Below are positions 11,297 to 22,686 of a stretch of DNA of 64,000 bases, in pieces. Within the stretch, counting starts at the first letter, position 1. Each line of letters opens with the position of its first letter. A program made the translations under genes and the position numbers. The stretch spans positions 40,688,756 to 40,752,755 of the forward strand of contig JAPTYO010000009.1 of the NCBI GenBank assembly GCA_036873135.1. Direction: 5' to 3'. Origin of the DNA: Clarkia xantiana subsp. parviflora. Its lineage: Eukaryota > Streptophyta > Magnoliopsida > Myrtales > Onagraceae. Under the pieces are notes generated by a model. The model was given only the letters and a program-made list of their open reading frames with translations. It was not told the origin of the DNA and searched no databases.

Positions 11297-12693
11297 CTGG
11301 AGGACGAGAAGCTTCAGAAAGATAATCAGGAAGTTGATCGGGATCCTTACACCAAATGACGCGACGTGAGAGATACTGGTCCTTCCCGTAATAATTGTAA
11401 TAACCCGCTTTAAGAATGCGGGGAGTTTCCCCTTGCAGGATGCGGTTGATCCCTTCGATCCTGGCTCTCTTATCGGAGGGGATTAACACCTCGGGAATAC
11501 GCCTCCTGTATAATCGGAGCTGCTTACCTTCTTCGGGAGTCTGGGTGTTGAAGATCTGCTCCATATTCTCCACCCGGGCCCGCTTGACCTCCTCCGCAGA
11601 TGGAGGTGCCGATGAGGAGGCGGCCCTATTCGAGAACTTCCTCTTCCTTGCGGGGCGTTGGACGCCATCGGTCTCCGCCTGCTTAAGCATGATATTGGTC
11701 AGCAATGATACCTTCTTAGCTGCAAAAACGAAAACAAAGATGCGATTAGGATATTACCCAAGGAACGACATTGGAGGGGCCGTCGAAGAGTTGACCCCCG
11801 GAGACAACATCAAGGAGTCGGATCCCGGCCAGAACCAGATCCCGCTCCCCGATGGAGTTGGCATCGAGGGGAGCGAAGGAATCCCCCCAGCGATAGAGTT
11901 GGATGCAGGGGAGAATCTGAAAATCCTCCTCGGAGTAAGTATGATAAGCGGGAGGAGGGTCTGCCCCAACCTCCCATCGGGGCCACGGAATGGAGCTGTT
12001 CCGAATGAAGAAGTAATTCTTCTTCCAGCCACTGTTGTCGGGCCCCGAGTCAGTGATAAGCCCCCGACCTTTGGCGACCTTCCAGGTGTCACCATTCCAG
12101 CTGTATCGGGAAAGCTGCGCCTTGCTCCATTTAGGCATCCGCGGGTAGAAGGCACAGACCCCGGCATCATTGCACTTCATTCCATAGAAGGTCCAGAAAT
12201 GTCGGAGGCTATAGTCCACTGTTGGCGAAGGCAAAGGACATGGAAGACGATCCACAAACGGATGGCGTGGGGGGAAAAAGTAGTCGGATGTGTTTTGTAA
12301 TATTCACACATCTCGACTAGATCCCCGCAAAAAGGGAATCGGAGCCCCGCCGATACTTGCCCGGTGGAGACAAATACCTCCCCTTCCCGGGGACGAGTGA
12401 CCACAGGGTCGCCCGGGATGCGGGGGTGAGGAAAGGGGAAGCGAGGCTCCCAGGTGGAAGTAATACATCCTTCCCGGAGAGCTGCATCGTAGGCGGTTTC
12501 CGAAATCTCATTACAAGCATAATCAAACTTGAAGGGTTTTCTCCCCCTGAACTTGATTCACCGTCTGGAAAATGATCATGGCAAGAAAAGGCACAGTTGA
12601 TTTTTGGAAAAGTTCGAGTAAGATTGATTGAGATAAAAGAAAAACTATGCTAACAGTTTTTTTGGAATCAGAGGAAGAAATCTTACCAGACAT
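11297..12693 (-). pseudogene. Antisense gene of fragment E, exons 1 to part of 3
   Basis: Exon 1 is 12687-12693 (ATGTCTG). Exon 2 runs from 12564 to the donor near 11758 (TGG then GTAATATC). Exon 3 runs from about 11712 to the junction at 11297. Exon 2 has an early frameshift near 12540, then the conserved VSTGQVSAGLRFPFCGDLVE and THPTTFSPHAIRLW motifs. Exons 3 (rest) and 4 are missing. It confirms the 7-nt first exon in an independent copy. Confidence 0.7.
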
Positions 12694-12840
12694 GTTGAAT
12701 CGGAGAAGAAAAGATGATCCTGGTGGTCGGAGATCCTGGTTGCCGGAGTGCTAATCAGAAATCAGAAGGGAGAGCTTGAGCTTTTGAAATCACAGAGGAT
12801 GAAACGGTGAATGAGAACTGAATAGTGCCAAGATTTGGGG

Positions 12841-12847
12841 TTTTATA
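12841..12847 (-). promoter_or_regulatory. TATA box of the antisense gene, fragment E
   Basis: TATAAAACCCC on the minus strand, about 150 bp upstream of the ATG at 12693. Confidence 0.55.
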
Positions 12848-13194
12848 GGAGAGAAGAAAGCCAAAGAGACGTTGCAATTTGGACCGTTGAAGATGAAACG
12901 CCTCAACCTGAGTCGTTGAGACGCTAGCGACAAAACGACTAGAAAGTGCTTTTTCAGAAAAAGCAGGCACGGGTACCCAAGCCGTCGCTTCATCACCCAT
13001 CGCATTTAATAGTTGAGTAACCGAGAAATCCTTTCGGATTCGGTGGTTATCCTCGGAATATCGGGGAATCATGGATGAGAAGATCCGCGTCAGAAGATAG
13101 AAGGTCCGAAGTTAAAAGCCTCTGATGCCGATATCGGGAGGTCCGGAGTTGAAAGACACGACGAACTATAAGTCCCTCATGTCTTGGGGGCAAA

Positions 13195-13828
13195 TGATGG
13201 GTTTCGATATAGCCGTTAGGCCCATTAACGACGAGTAAACGGTGAAGTAGGCCCACTGGGCTCCAAAAGAGGCCTAGAAGGCCAATGTGAGGGGTCCCGA
13301 CAAGGTCTCTCCCGACATATGAGCTGTACGCTCCCGATGATATGCCTTTGAGTAGGCTCCCGATGATATGCCTTTGAGTAGGCCCCGATGTTGAATCCCT
13401 GAGGATGTTGGCCCTGTCCCGATGACGAGGGGCCCCGAGCGGTGACCAAATGAGATAACTCTGGAGTCCCCGACTTCCGTCGGGACTTGCCACCAGAGGA
13501 TGAGGCCGAGAAACATGCCCACTATCAGCATAGTGGGGGAGTGGCCTGAAAAGACGAAACGTGGGCAGACTGCCCCTGACAGTTACCTCGACAGGTAACT
13601 GGGGTAACTCCTCCCCTATATAAAGGAAGGAGTTACCTCAGAACTCGGATACGCTGATTTACACATTCATACCTTCATACTTGCTTGCCTACATCGAGAT
13701 ACTCATTTAAGCATCGGAGAGGGATTCTGGGTCACCGCCCAGTCTATCCCCTTCTTGCAGGATTACTTGGAGTAAAGGAGTTCTGACTTCCGTCAAGAAC
13801 GTGTCGGAGTTCCAACCGTGATTCAACA
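13195..13828 (+). repeat. 3' LTR of fragment E (634 bp)
   Basis: It starts TGATGGG after the polypurine tract CTTGGGGGCAAA and ends GATTCAACA. A plus-strand TATA box (CCTATATAAAGG) lies near 13613. The right flank starts CTGGA; its partner is not in the window. Confidence 0.8.
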
Positions 13829-14841
13829 CTGGAGAATCATCTGTATATCGCTTCTAAATATTGTGCAACAATGAATCTAGTTGATCTGGCCTTTGTATGC
13901 CTCAATCAAATAGATTTGCGAGAGATCGGAGGTTCAAGGTCAGATCATGCACGGATCTGTAAGACCGAGGTAGTAAAACAGAACAACATGCATGTACCTT
14001 TGTTACAAAGAACAAACCTGGTTAGATACACATATCTCGATCCGCGACTCTCCAAACTTCAAGCGCTCAGTGCATGCCATACATTGCTGACGGTCTCTCA
14101 TGGTGAATGTCTTGAATGGTATGGTTGTCAAGACGACAGATCTGGCGGCGGGTGAGCGAAACAGGAGGTGCATGTGTTAGGGTATGTTGGCTATGATGTG
14201 GGTGTTCGGCACCATCTCTCCCTTTTTGACATCTACGACTACTACAGTAGACTAGGTTAGAAACTTAGAAGGATTGACAAGTATTTTGGCTTGGGTTTGT
14301 AATTGTACAGCCAAAACTCTTTTTTAGTGAACTCATGAATAATAGATAGTGGACATGATAAATGTTTTTTTAATCAATTTATTTATGTACAATATTGAGC
14401 TAACATTTTTTGGGTCAAAATTGAGCTAACATCGATATATACATTTTAATTTCTAAAGAGAAAAATGTCGATTATTATAAATAAAATGTGAAAATTGTGA
14501 AATTTTTTAATAAATATATATATAATATTACATATTCACCAAAAAAAATATATAATATTACATAATAAATTGATTATTATGATTATATTATTATAATTAT
14601 ATACGAACATAGCACCTAGTTATCTATATTGCAAAATTATGGCCCTTGGAATATTTGCTGGAAGGGAATGACAGTTTAGAATTTACGGGCAGTTTCAACA
14701 AGTTCGTGTCCAGCTAAGATCAAACAATTTTTTATTTCATTTCTTCAATACAATTTTGTATGCTAATTGGTTCCCGTAAAAAAATTTCATCGTTATATTT
14801 TGAATTTGTACATCTCTTATCCTCCATTACATTTATATTTA
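13829..14841. other. Unassigned flank between two LTR remnants
   Basis: Mixed-composition DNA becoming AT-rich to the right. A 94-codon frame at 13871-14155 has no recognisable motif. The right part may belong to the body of the Helitron that ends at 16663. Confidence 0.4.
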
Positions 14842-14846
14842 ACTGT

Positions 14847-15585
14847 TAGTGGGTTCCGATGTAATCGTTAGCCCCGTTAACAGTTAATAGACGGCGAATA
14901 AGTCCAGTGGGCCTCGACGAAAGACCTGGAAGGTCCAGAAGCCCAGTATGAAGGGTTCCGACGAGATCGATCCCGATATATGAGCTGAATGCTCCCGACG
15001 AGAAGCCTCCGAGTAGGCCCCGATATGCCTTTGAGAAGGCCCCGATAATAAAGCCCCGAGGAGGCTGGCCCTGTCCCGTGGGACGAGAGGTCCTGGGTGG
15101 TGACCTAGAATGAGATAACTCTGGAGTCCCCGATATGAATTGGGACTTGTGATCAGAGGATAAGGCCGAGAAACCCGCCTACTAGATAGAGTAGTGGGGA
15201 GACGGTTAAGATACAGATAGCCTCCCCCGAGATACGCAGGGCGTGCCCGAGATACGCGGAGAGTGGGCGAGATACGCGGAGCGTGGGGCGAGATATATGG
15301 AATCCCGAACGAGATATGCAGAATCGTGGGTAAAACTGCCAGGCGCGGTTACAGGTAACTGAGTAACTTCCCCTCCTACATAAAGGAGGAAGTTATATCC
15401 GAAAACAGACATTCTAATACGAACTTAGATTACTGCTTACCACCCCATCGTTCATACACTCATTTAGGCATCGGAGAGGGATTCTGGGTCACCACCCAGG
15501 TCATCCCCTTTTGCAGGATTACGCGGAGCCCAGGAGTTCAAGCTTTCCGTCAAGAACGTAACGGAGCTTCGTCCGTGATCCAACA
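14847..15585 (+). repeat. Solo LTR of the Tat-type family (739 bp)
   Basis: It has LTR landmarks without internal sequence: TGGGTTCCG start, CCCGATATG words, a degenerate TATA region near 15380, GCATCGGAGAGGGATTCTGG, and the end GTGATCCAACA. The 5-bp repeat ACTGT flanks it at 14842-14846 and 15586-15590. The matching flanks support insertion followed by recombination between the two LTRs. The first bases (TAGTGGG) have drifted from TGATGGG. Confidence 0.85.
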
Positions 15586-15651
15586 ACTGTCTTTTTTAGG
15601 CTATAAATACGGCAATAAATTTTCTGCATTATATATCTAACAATTATTTAA

Positions 15652-16602
15652 GGGTTAAGAACACAATAGGGGCCTGAATGTTTGCCCATGTTGCCAAAAT
15701 GGGTCTGAATTAAAAAAACGTATTATTAAGGGTCTGAATTTTGAGTTTTGTGTTTTTTCAAGTCTCCGTCCAAGTTTTCTGTTAAATCTAACAGAACCAC
15801 GTGAAAAGACAAAAATACCCTTTTGTAATTATTATACAATTTATCAATTTAATTAATAAAATGTGAAATGTCTAAAATACCCCTACACACTAATTATGCC
15901 CTTAAGGCCACCACGCTCCGACCACCACCCGGCTCCGGCGACCACCACCGGCCTCCGGCGACCGCCACCGGCCTCCGATCGGAGCGAAAAAAGCTCCGAT
16001 TGGAGCTCCGAAGCTCCGATCGGAGCCAAAAAAAGCTCTGATCGGAGCTTTGGAGCTCCGGTCGGAGCCACAAAGCTACGATCGGAGCTCTGTGGCTCCG
16101 ATCGGGGCCACAGAGCTCCTGATCGGAGCTTTGTGGCTCCGATCGGGGCCACATAGCTCCTGATCGGAGCTTTGTGGCTCCGACCGGAGCTCCAAAGCTC
16201 CGATCGGAGCTTTTTTGGCTCCGATCGGAGCTTTTCGGTCGTCGCCGGAGGTCGGTGGTGGTCGCCGGAGGCCGGTGGTGGTCGCCGGAGGTCGGTGGTG
16301 GTCGCCGAAGTCGGGGTGGTGGTGGTCGCCGGAGCTGTGGTGGCTTAAAGGGTATTTTCGTCATTTTAGGTCAAACATATGAGAGACACACTTTGGTCAA
16401 AGGGCATTTTCGGGTTTTCAAATTATTTTTGGTCACATGCCAAGCATGTGACCACTTTCCGTCACTTTTAACAGAAAAAATAGACGGAGACCTCACTTAT
16501 ACACAAAACTCAAAATTCAGGCCCTAAATAATACGTTTTTTCATTTCAGACCCCTTTTGGCAACATGGGCAAACATTCAGGCCCCTATTATGTTCTTAAC
16601 CC
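15652..16602. mobile_element. Non-autonomous Mutator-like foldback element (951 bp)
   Basis: The ends are inverted repeats of roughly 120 bp starting GGGTTAAGAACA. The inverted homology continues inward as GC-rich GGTGGTCGCCGG repeats, so most of the element can fold back. The centre (about 15975-16225) is a series of GCTCCGATCGGAGC palindromes. A perfect 9-bp duplication ATTATTTAA flanks it (15643-15651 and 16603-16611), the length made by Mutator-type transposases. There is no transposase; the open frames inside are by-products of the palindromic repeats. Confidence 0.85.
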
Positions 16603-16633
16603 ATTATTTAATGTGTATTGTTTAAGGAATCGC

Positions 16634-16663
16634 CCCCGCGTATAGCGCGGGGTCAGCACCTAG
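16634..16663 (+). mobile_element. Helitron 3' terminus (plus strand)
   Basis: A 7-bp stem (CCCCGCG / CGCGGGG, loop TATAG) is followed by TCAGCAC and the terminal CTAG, with T as the next base. Hairpin plus CTRR plus T is the Helitron 3' signature. The 5' end lies to the left and was not found. The MULE-type element sits about 30 bp upstream of the hairpin, inside the Helitron. Confidence 0.7.
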
Positions 16664-16774
16664 TTTATTATTATGTTTATGTAATATTTGAGTTTGTTGT
16701 GCAATTTTAAAACCTATCCTTGAAAAAAAAAAGTTGAATGTGATTAACTTATAATTTTATTAAATGTATTAAGG

Positions 16775-16876
<102 letters not shown>

Positions 16877-16975
16877 TGATAAGTTAACTCTAGTAATGTA
16901 AAAATTTCCATGTATGTAAGTTACCCGATCAATAAGTAACCAAAATGAATGATCGGGACTTGGGTGAGTGAATTC

Positions 16976-17893
16976 CCATAATAGGTTGTTTGGCCAAACT
17001 TATTACCAAACTAGGTTTCTTTCAAAACTAATTCTCAAAATAGGTTTTTCTATTTATTTTGATTAGATATATTTTTTACTTTACATCTAAAAGTTTATAT
17101 TTTGTTACAATTGACCCTAAACCGAAATAATACAAGAAATATGTTAGAAAAATTGGAAATATAAGGTAGTTATATATGTAAAAGTTAAAAACTAAAAAAT
17201 AATAAATTATTAATTGTGAAAAAAAATGTGAAAATAAATTATGCTAAATGATATAAATTATAAAAAAAAAGTTGTGATATAAAATGTAAAGAAACTAAAT
17301 ACTCGTAATTTTTTTAAGTATGAAAATATAAAAATGAAAGCGTACATAAACCCTAAGTAAAACATGTTAAATTTATAAAATTAGTGACTGAAAAAAAAAA
17401 TAGAAAAACTAATTTAAAGTTGAAAAATCAATAGAATAAATTTAAGAATGAATTCAGTTTGTATATTTTTTTTTCATACTCTTGATGAATAGTTTTTATA
17501 CCATTATATGTTGTTTTTCTTGCCAATATAAAGTTGTTTAAAAACTTATTTATATTTATATGTAAATTGTATCCTTTAATTTCATATATTTTTTAAAACT
17601 TAAAAGCTACAAAAAAAATGTATGTTTGATTATTTTTTTAATTTGTATTTTTTATCATTTCATTAATTAATAATTTTTTTATTTTTATGTTTTTCATATA
17701 TTTTATATTCTTAATTTTCAATTTTTTATTGTATTATATTACGATTAAGGGTTCATTTGTAACACAATGTAAACTTTAGGATGCAAAATAAATAATAGAT
17801 ATTATTAAAAATACGAAGAGACCTATTTTAAGAATTAGTTTCTAAACAAGCCTAGTTTGAAAATTAGTTTCGAGAAGTGACCTAGTTTAGTCT
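16976..17893. mobile_element. Degenerate AT-rich element with long terminal inverted repeats
   Basis: The left end (CAAACTAGGTTTCTTTC, AAAACTAATTCTCAAAATAG, then TTTGTTACAATTGACCCTAA) recurs reverse-complemented at the right end with scattered mismatches over about 150 bp. There is no transposase, and no clear target duplication was found, so the family is open. It ends about 300 bp upstream of the HMT start codon and makes up much of the promoter region. Confidence 0.6.
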
Positions 17894-18195
17894 TTGAAAA
17901 GAAGAAAATGATGGGAGGGAGGGCAGTGATGTAATTTGGGAGATGAAAATCCCTCGTGTTGTCCTCTATGTAAGATTTGGAAGCAATAAGTGTCCACATT
18001 CATTCATTCATTCTTATAGCAAAAAGTGTCTTGTTCCTCTCTCCCTCTATTACCGACCGCTTCATTCATTCTTTCTTATAGCTTCTCCCCTCCCTCTCTC
18101 TAATCCATCCTGTCGCGTCGTATAACAGCCAACTAGCCAAGCCTCCCTCTTCTTCATTTGCCTTCTTCTTCGCAGCAGATAGCTAGCTAGCTAGG

Positions 18196-20341
18196 ATGGT
18201 TGGACAAGGAACTGTAACATCAACGACCTCCTCTTTCATGGAGGATTTCCTGAAGCAGTGCGGTGGATACGCAGTGATCGACGGTGGTTTCGCCACAGAG
18301 CTGGAGCGACATGGCGCCAATCTTAACGATCCACTCTGGAGCGCCAAATCCCTTATTACTTCTCCTCACCTCGTCAGAAGGGTATCCTCATTAACCATCA
18401 TCTCTTATAACTTTTTTTGTTTTCTTAATTAAATCGCATCCACTTGTTTTCAGATAACTGTCATCCATTATAGTTTTTAATCCTTCCTTCTTCATAATAA
18501 GTAGAGAAGAAGAGTTTGTCAATTTTTCATCGATAGATAGATATATTATAGATAGATGTTGCTGTGCAAGTAGTGTCCAAATGGAGAGATTTAATGAAGT
18601 CCTTTTAATTATTGATTGACATTTTGGTAGTATCATCATTCCCAACTTAATTGATTGAGAGTCTGAAAACTGGGACCTCGATCAAAGCGGTGGCTTCCGA
18701 CAAAATAACTTACTTCTGAATATGTGTGAACTAAGAAGATATGTTTCCCACATCAGCACTTTAATATTTGGACTGACACCTGCCCTATTCCCATGCAATA
18801 TATATATATATATATCAAATAAATACGAACACGTAATCTAGAATTTCTTAGTTACTAGAATTCTTCCTTCAGGTTTATTATATAATAAGACAGAATAGAG
18901 CAATATAATAACATAGGTATAATAATGATAAAACAGATGGACTGACTAGTGTTTTGTTGGGTGGGACAGGTGCACTTAGATTACCTTGACGCTGGAGCTA
19001 ATATAATCCTGACAGCATCTTATCAGGTAGGGCGGGTAATTAATTTGTAGCTTCTTCCCTTAATTAATTAATTAATTAACGAACATTGTTGTTTCAATTC
19101 AACTGGATGTAGGCAACTATTCAGGGATTCGTAGCCAAAGGGTTGTCCAAGGAAGAATCTGAAACTTTACTGAGGAGAAGCGTTGAGATTGGATGTGAGG
19201 CGAGAGAGATTTACAATCAAAGGTGCACTAAAGATTCCTTTGATTTCACCGAGAACCAAACAATCTCCACACGTCCCGTAATAGTCGCTGCTTCCATTGG
19301 AAGCTATGGAGCTTACTTAGCTGATGGGTCAGAGTACAGGTGTGTCATTTCCCAATTGTTGCAATTATAGCTATATATATATACCATTAAATTAGGTACT
19401 CAACCTTCATTTCATTAATATAATATATATGTTATTTCAGTGGGGATTATGGAGATGATGTTACTGTGGAAACACTCAAAGAGTTCCACAGAAGAAGGGT
19501 GCAGGTTCTTGCTGACTCAGGACCCGACCTGCTTGCTTTTGAAACTATTCCAAACAAACTGGAAGCTCAGGTGCTACTTACTTAATTAACAAAATCAAGT
19601 GTATATATATATATATATTGTGTTTTGGAATGTGAATATTAACTTATTAATTAATTAGGCATATGCTGAGCTTCTAGAGGAAGAAGATGTGCAGATTCCG
19701 GCTTGGTTCTCCTTCAACTCCAAGGATGGAATCAATGCAGTGAGTGGAGACCCCATCACCGAATGTGCTTCCGTTGCAAATTCCTGCAACCATGTTGTGG
19801 CTCTTGGAATTAACTGCACACCTCCTTCATATATCCTCCCTCTTATTTCTTCTATCCGTAAGGTAACTAACTATATATATAATAGTAGACACACTAGATG
19901 TATGTATGTATGTATGCAAGCTTCTTTCTTTCTTTCTTTGTGTTGTGTTGTGTTTATTAAATTAATTAACATGGCCCGCCAGGTGACAAATAAACCACTA
20001 CTTGTTTACCCTAACAGTGGAGAAACTTATGATGCTGAGTCCAAACACTGGGTGGTCAGTAGTTGTTTCCTTCAAATACCCTTTATTATAACTAATTCAC
20101 AAACAACTATATATATATATAACATTATCATGTTGTGTTCATCTAATGGATGCAGTGTTCAACTGGGGTTGAAGATGAGGATTTTGTGTCATACATTGGC
20201 AAATGGAGGGATGCTGGCGCCTCCTTGTTTGGTGGGTGTTGTCGTACAACTCCTCAGACGATTAGGGGAATAAGGCGGGTTCTCTCCAACAAATCATCTT
20301 CAAACTCTACTACCCTCAACCACAACTTTAATTTCTTGTAA
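18196..20341 (+). CDS. HMT: Homocysteine S-methyltransferase, seven exons
   Basis: It transfers the methyl group of S-methylmethionine (or AdoMet) to homocysteine, giving methionine in the plant S-methylmethionine cycle; family members are cytosolic. Exons: 18196-18381, 18970-19026, 19113-19339, 19441-19570, 19659-19862, 19983-20054, 20156-20341, all with GT-AG junctions. Together they give 353 codons plus TAA, slightly longer than the roughly 325-350 residues usual in plants. Visible motifs are YAVIDGGFATELERHG at the N-terminus, GANIILTASYQATIQGF, the zinc-ligand Cys in GINCTPP, and the paired Cys in GGCCRTTP. The C-terminal Ser/Asn-rich tail is family-variable. No breaks: this is the only intact host gene in the window. 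TE remnants close to both ends may affect its regulation. Confidence 0.95.
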
Positions 20342-20460
20342 ATCTATAACATCTACACGACCTAATCGTGTCTAGCTAAACTTTACTACTTGTGCTTGCT
20401 TATGTAGTAGTTTTACTGTATTTCAGTTTGTGTTATGTGGACCTCCATTCCATTCCATGC

Positions 20461-20466
20461 AATAAA
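20461..20466 (+). terminator. Poly(A) signal AATAAA of HMT
   Basis: AATAAA 120 bp after the stop codon, followed by TGTTACT and a pyrimidine-rich run. An LTR begins only about 30-60 bp further on. Confidence 0.6.
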
Positions 20467-20492
20467 GTGTTACTATCTCCTCCCTCCTATCC

Positions 20493-21215
20493 TGTTGTCG
20501 ATATATCTAAGTACTTCAGGTTGGGGTTTGATCGTCGAAATCTTCAAACAGTAGACCGTTGACCTCGAATTCCTGATTTCGTCGAGCCTTCGATCTCGAC
20601 CTTCGTCCAATCAAGCAACCTGCAAGAAGGGAGTGCCGGGGCATCCGGCAAACCATCTATGATACTTAACTAAGTATACAACTTTAGAGAGAGAAAGTAG
20701 AGAAAAGTCAATCTCAAATGTTGAGAAATTAAGATACTTTCAAATGAGCAACCATGAGTCCTATTTATAGAGTTCAAAGGACTAAAGTGGTAAAAGCCTG
20801 TGTTGCCCTCATATTCATGCATAATTAGCCAGTAACGACCGGTTTAAGTCATGTTAAGCATCTGGAGGGTCCGTGGAGCAGATAAAAAGTATAAGTGTTG
20901 GCAGAACGACGAAGTGTCAAAATAGCATCGACGGGACCCCGGGAGGTACCGCTCGGACGAAGGTCGTCCGGCTAAGGAAGGGTCTCCGTATCAGACAGTT
21001 CGATACGGAGACACTCTAACTGGACTAGTCCGGTTGAGGTGCTCCTAAACGGACTAGCCCGGTTAGTCCGATCGGAGTGTTCCAGTCAGCTAGTCGAGAT
21101 GTTTCTGGTACTTGTAAACGTGCGCGGATCAAAATTTCGATTGTAATCACTTATGGAGCCCGAGATTGGCTAAGCATGAACACTTGGTGAGCCTCGATTG
21201 GGTGTATATCCATCA
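20493..21215 (-). repeat. Diverged LTR (element H) just downstream of HMT
   Basis: The right end reads CCATCA followed by TTTGCCCTGAGTCAAG, the same LTR-end-plus-polypurine layout (minus strand CAGGGCAAA) as the other elements. A minus-strand TATA box (CTATAAATAG) lies at 20761-20769. The left boundary is unsure: TGTTGTCG at 20493 or TTGGGG near 20519. It belongs to a subfamily different from A-E. Confidence 0.55.
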
Positions 21216-22391
21216 TTTGCCCTGAGTCAAGTAATTATTTATTCATTACTTGACTCTATTTTTTAGATGGGAGTTACACCCAATTAAGTTCACTATTTTA
21301 ATTACCTTGACAGTAACACTGATATCGGCAGTTGTGAGTGGCGCAGTGCAATTTCTCCATATACTCGGGATTAAGAAAATATAGACATTAGCATAGTCAT
21401 TGAAAGATGAACAAATATGAGTATGTCAACATAATGATCATGAATAAACGAGCTGACACCATAACGGCACGTGTCATGCTTGTACTTGTCCAATTTTGTA
21501 TGTGTCAAAATTTGTACGTGTCATGCTTACACATACGAATATTATGTAATCATAAACATGGAAATAATTAGATATGAGCATGTCACAATTCTATGTCATG
21601 ATGTATAGGATGCATAAGGATGTGAAAAATTTCACTAAGTATAGAATCACTATAGGTGACTATTGACGTAAATAGCAATATAAATCACTTTTAATAAGAG
21701 CCATTTGATCTCATCTTTTTAATCCAATGGTGAATGTAAGGAGGGTGATGGCAAAAACCCTAATTATCTATTATAAAAGAGAGAGTGTGTTACCTCACTT
21801 AGATAGCCACCATTTTAGATTATCATCTACCCCACCCAAAAATATTTTCTTGGAGACCAAGAAAACTCGTTTCTTGAAGAGCAAGTAGAACACTTCGCCA
21901 TTTTTCTTGACAATCAAGCAATAAATCATGGAGGGGTTCACGTAGGGGTTTCAATTGAACCGACCCGAGCCAGAATACGACCCGGCTGAGCCAGGAGGGG
22001 AGCGCACGGAGGCGCGGCGAAGCTCAAAAGAGAAGCAAGGCCAGCGAGGGGCTCGTGGCGAGGGCGGCGTCGAGCAAGAGAGCTCCATTCAGCGGGGAAT
22101 TTGTTGGAATTAGGGGATAGTTACTACGGAGTAAAACATGTGTACATGTCAAGTAAACTAATTACGCAGCGGAAAGAGGCACATATACAAGGTTCAAAGT
22201 TTCCGTAGACCCTAGTTCGTGACGGGATTTCGCGGTCTGCCAGACGGATCCTATAATGATTCTGGTTAAGGAATCACCAACACGGAATGGTCTCCACAGC
22301 AAAGCCTCTTTTCAATTCGCCAGCATGATGGATCTTAGGGGTAATTGCTCGAAACAATTTGGCACCTCCTTTGCTCTTCCTTGGTTCGGCC
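21216..22391. other. Internal remnant of element H and unassigned repeat-like DNA
   Basis: Starting from the polypurine tract this should be the 3' internal part of H. It has a plus-strand TATTATAAAAGAG near 21769 and an ATG at 21929, the layout of the antisense promoter in related elements, but no convincing coding frame. From about 22105 (TGTTGGAATTAGG) the sequence looks like another retroelement end that I could not assign. Confidence 0.35.
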
Positions 22392-22686
22392 TGTTGGGAT
22401 CAAGTTGACGTGGCCCGCAACTCCTAGTAGTAGACTTTGAGGTTTTGTATTTGATTAACTCTTCTAGGTGTCTATCTCGACCTCACCGGGTGCTTAGTTT
22501 CCTTTTGAGGATTTGGTAGGCGACAACCTGAAAAGGGGGTGGAGATTTGCCCCTGATTCCACTCTGAAACTTAAGTCAGTAATGGAGTATGAGAGAATAC
22601 TGTAAAAAGTATATGATAGAATGTGATTAAGTAATGAAAAGTGTTACCCTATTTATAGGGAGAATGTACCAACTTTAAAAGGCGGT

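Larger units (their letters stand above)
11297..13828 (+). mobile_element. Fragment E: Tat-type 3' end joined to element D
   Basis: It begins inside exon 3 of an antisense gene, then has exons 2 and 1, the promoter, a polypurine tract and a full LTR ending CAACA at 13828. With D it forms a gene-LTR-gene-LTR arrangement. E differs from D at many positions, so it may be a recombinant of two elements rather than a fresh duplication. Confidence 0.75.

Noticed and set aside
13871..14155. 94-codon frame right of fragment E
   Set aside because: No recognisable motif, no second copy and no splice context; chance length in mixed DNA.
15863..16527. Long frames on both strands with RSELFW/APIGA repeats
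   Set aside because: They come from the palindromic repeats of the foldback element, open on both strands at once.
20493..22391. Complete additional retrotransposon
   Set aside because: Only one LTR-like end and a polypurine tract are visible; no pol, second LTR or target duplication could be shown.
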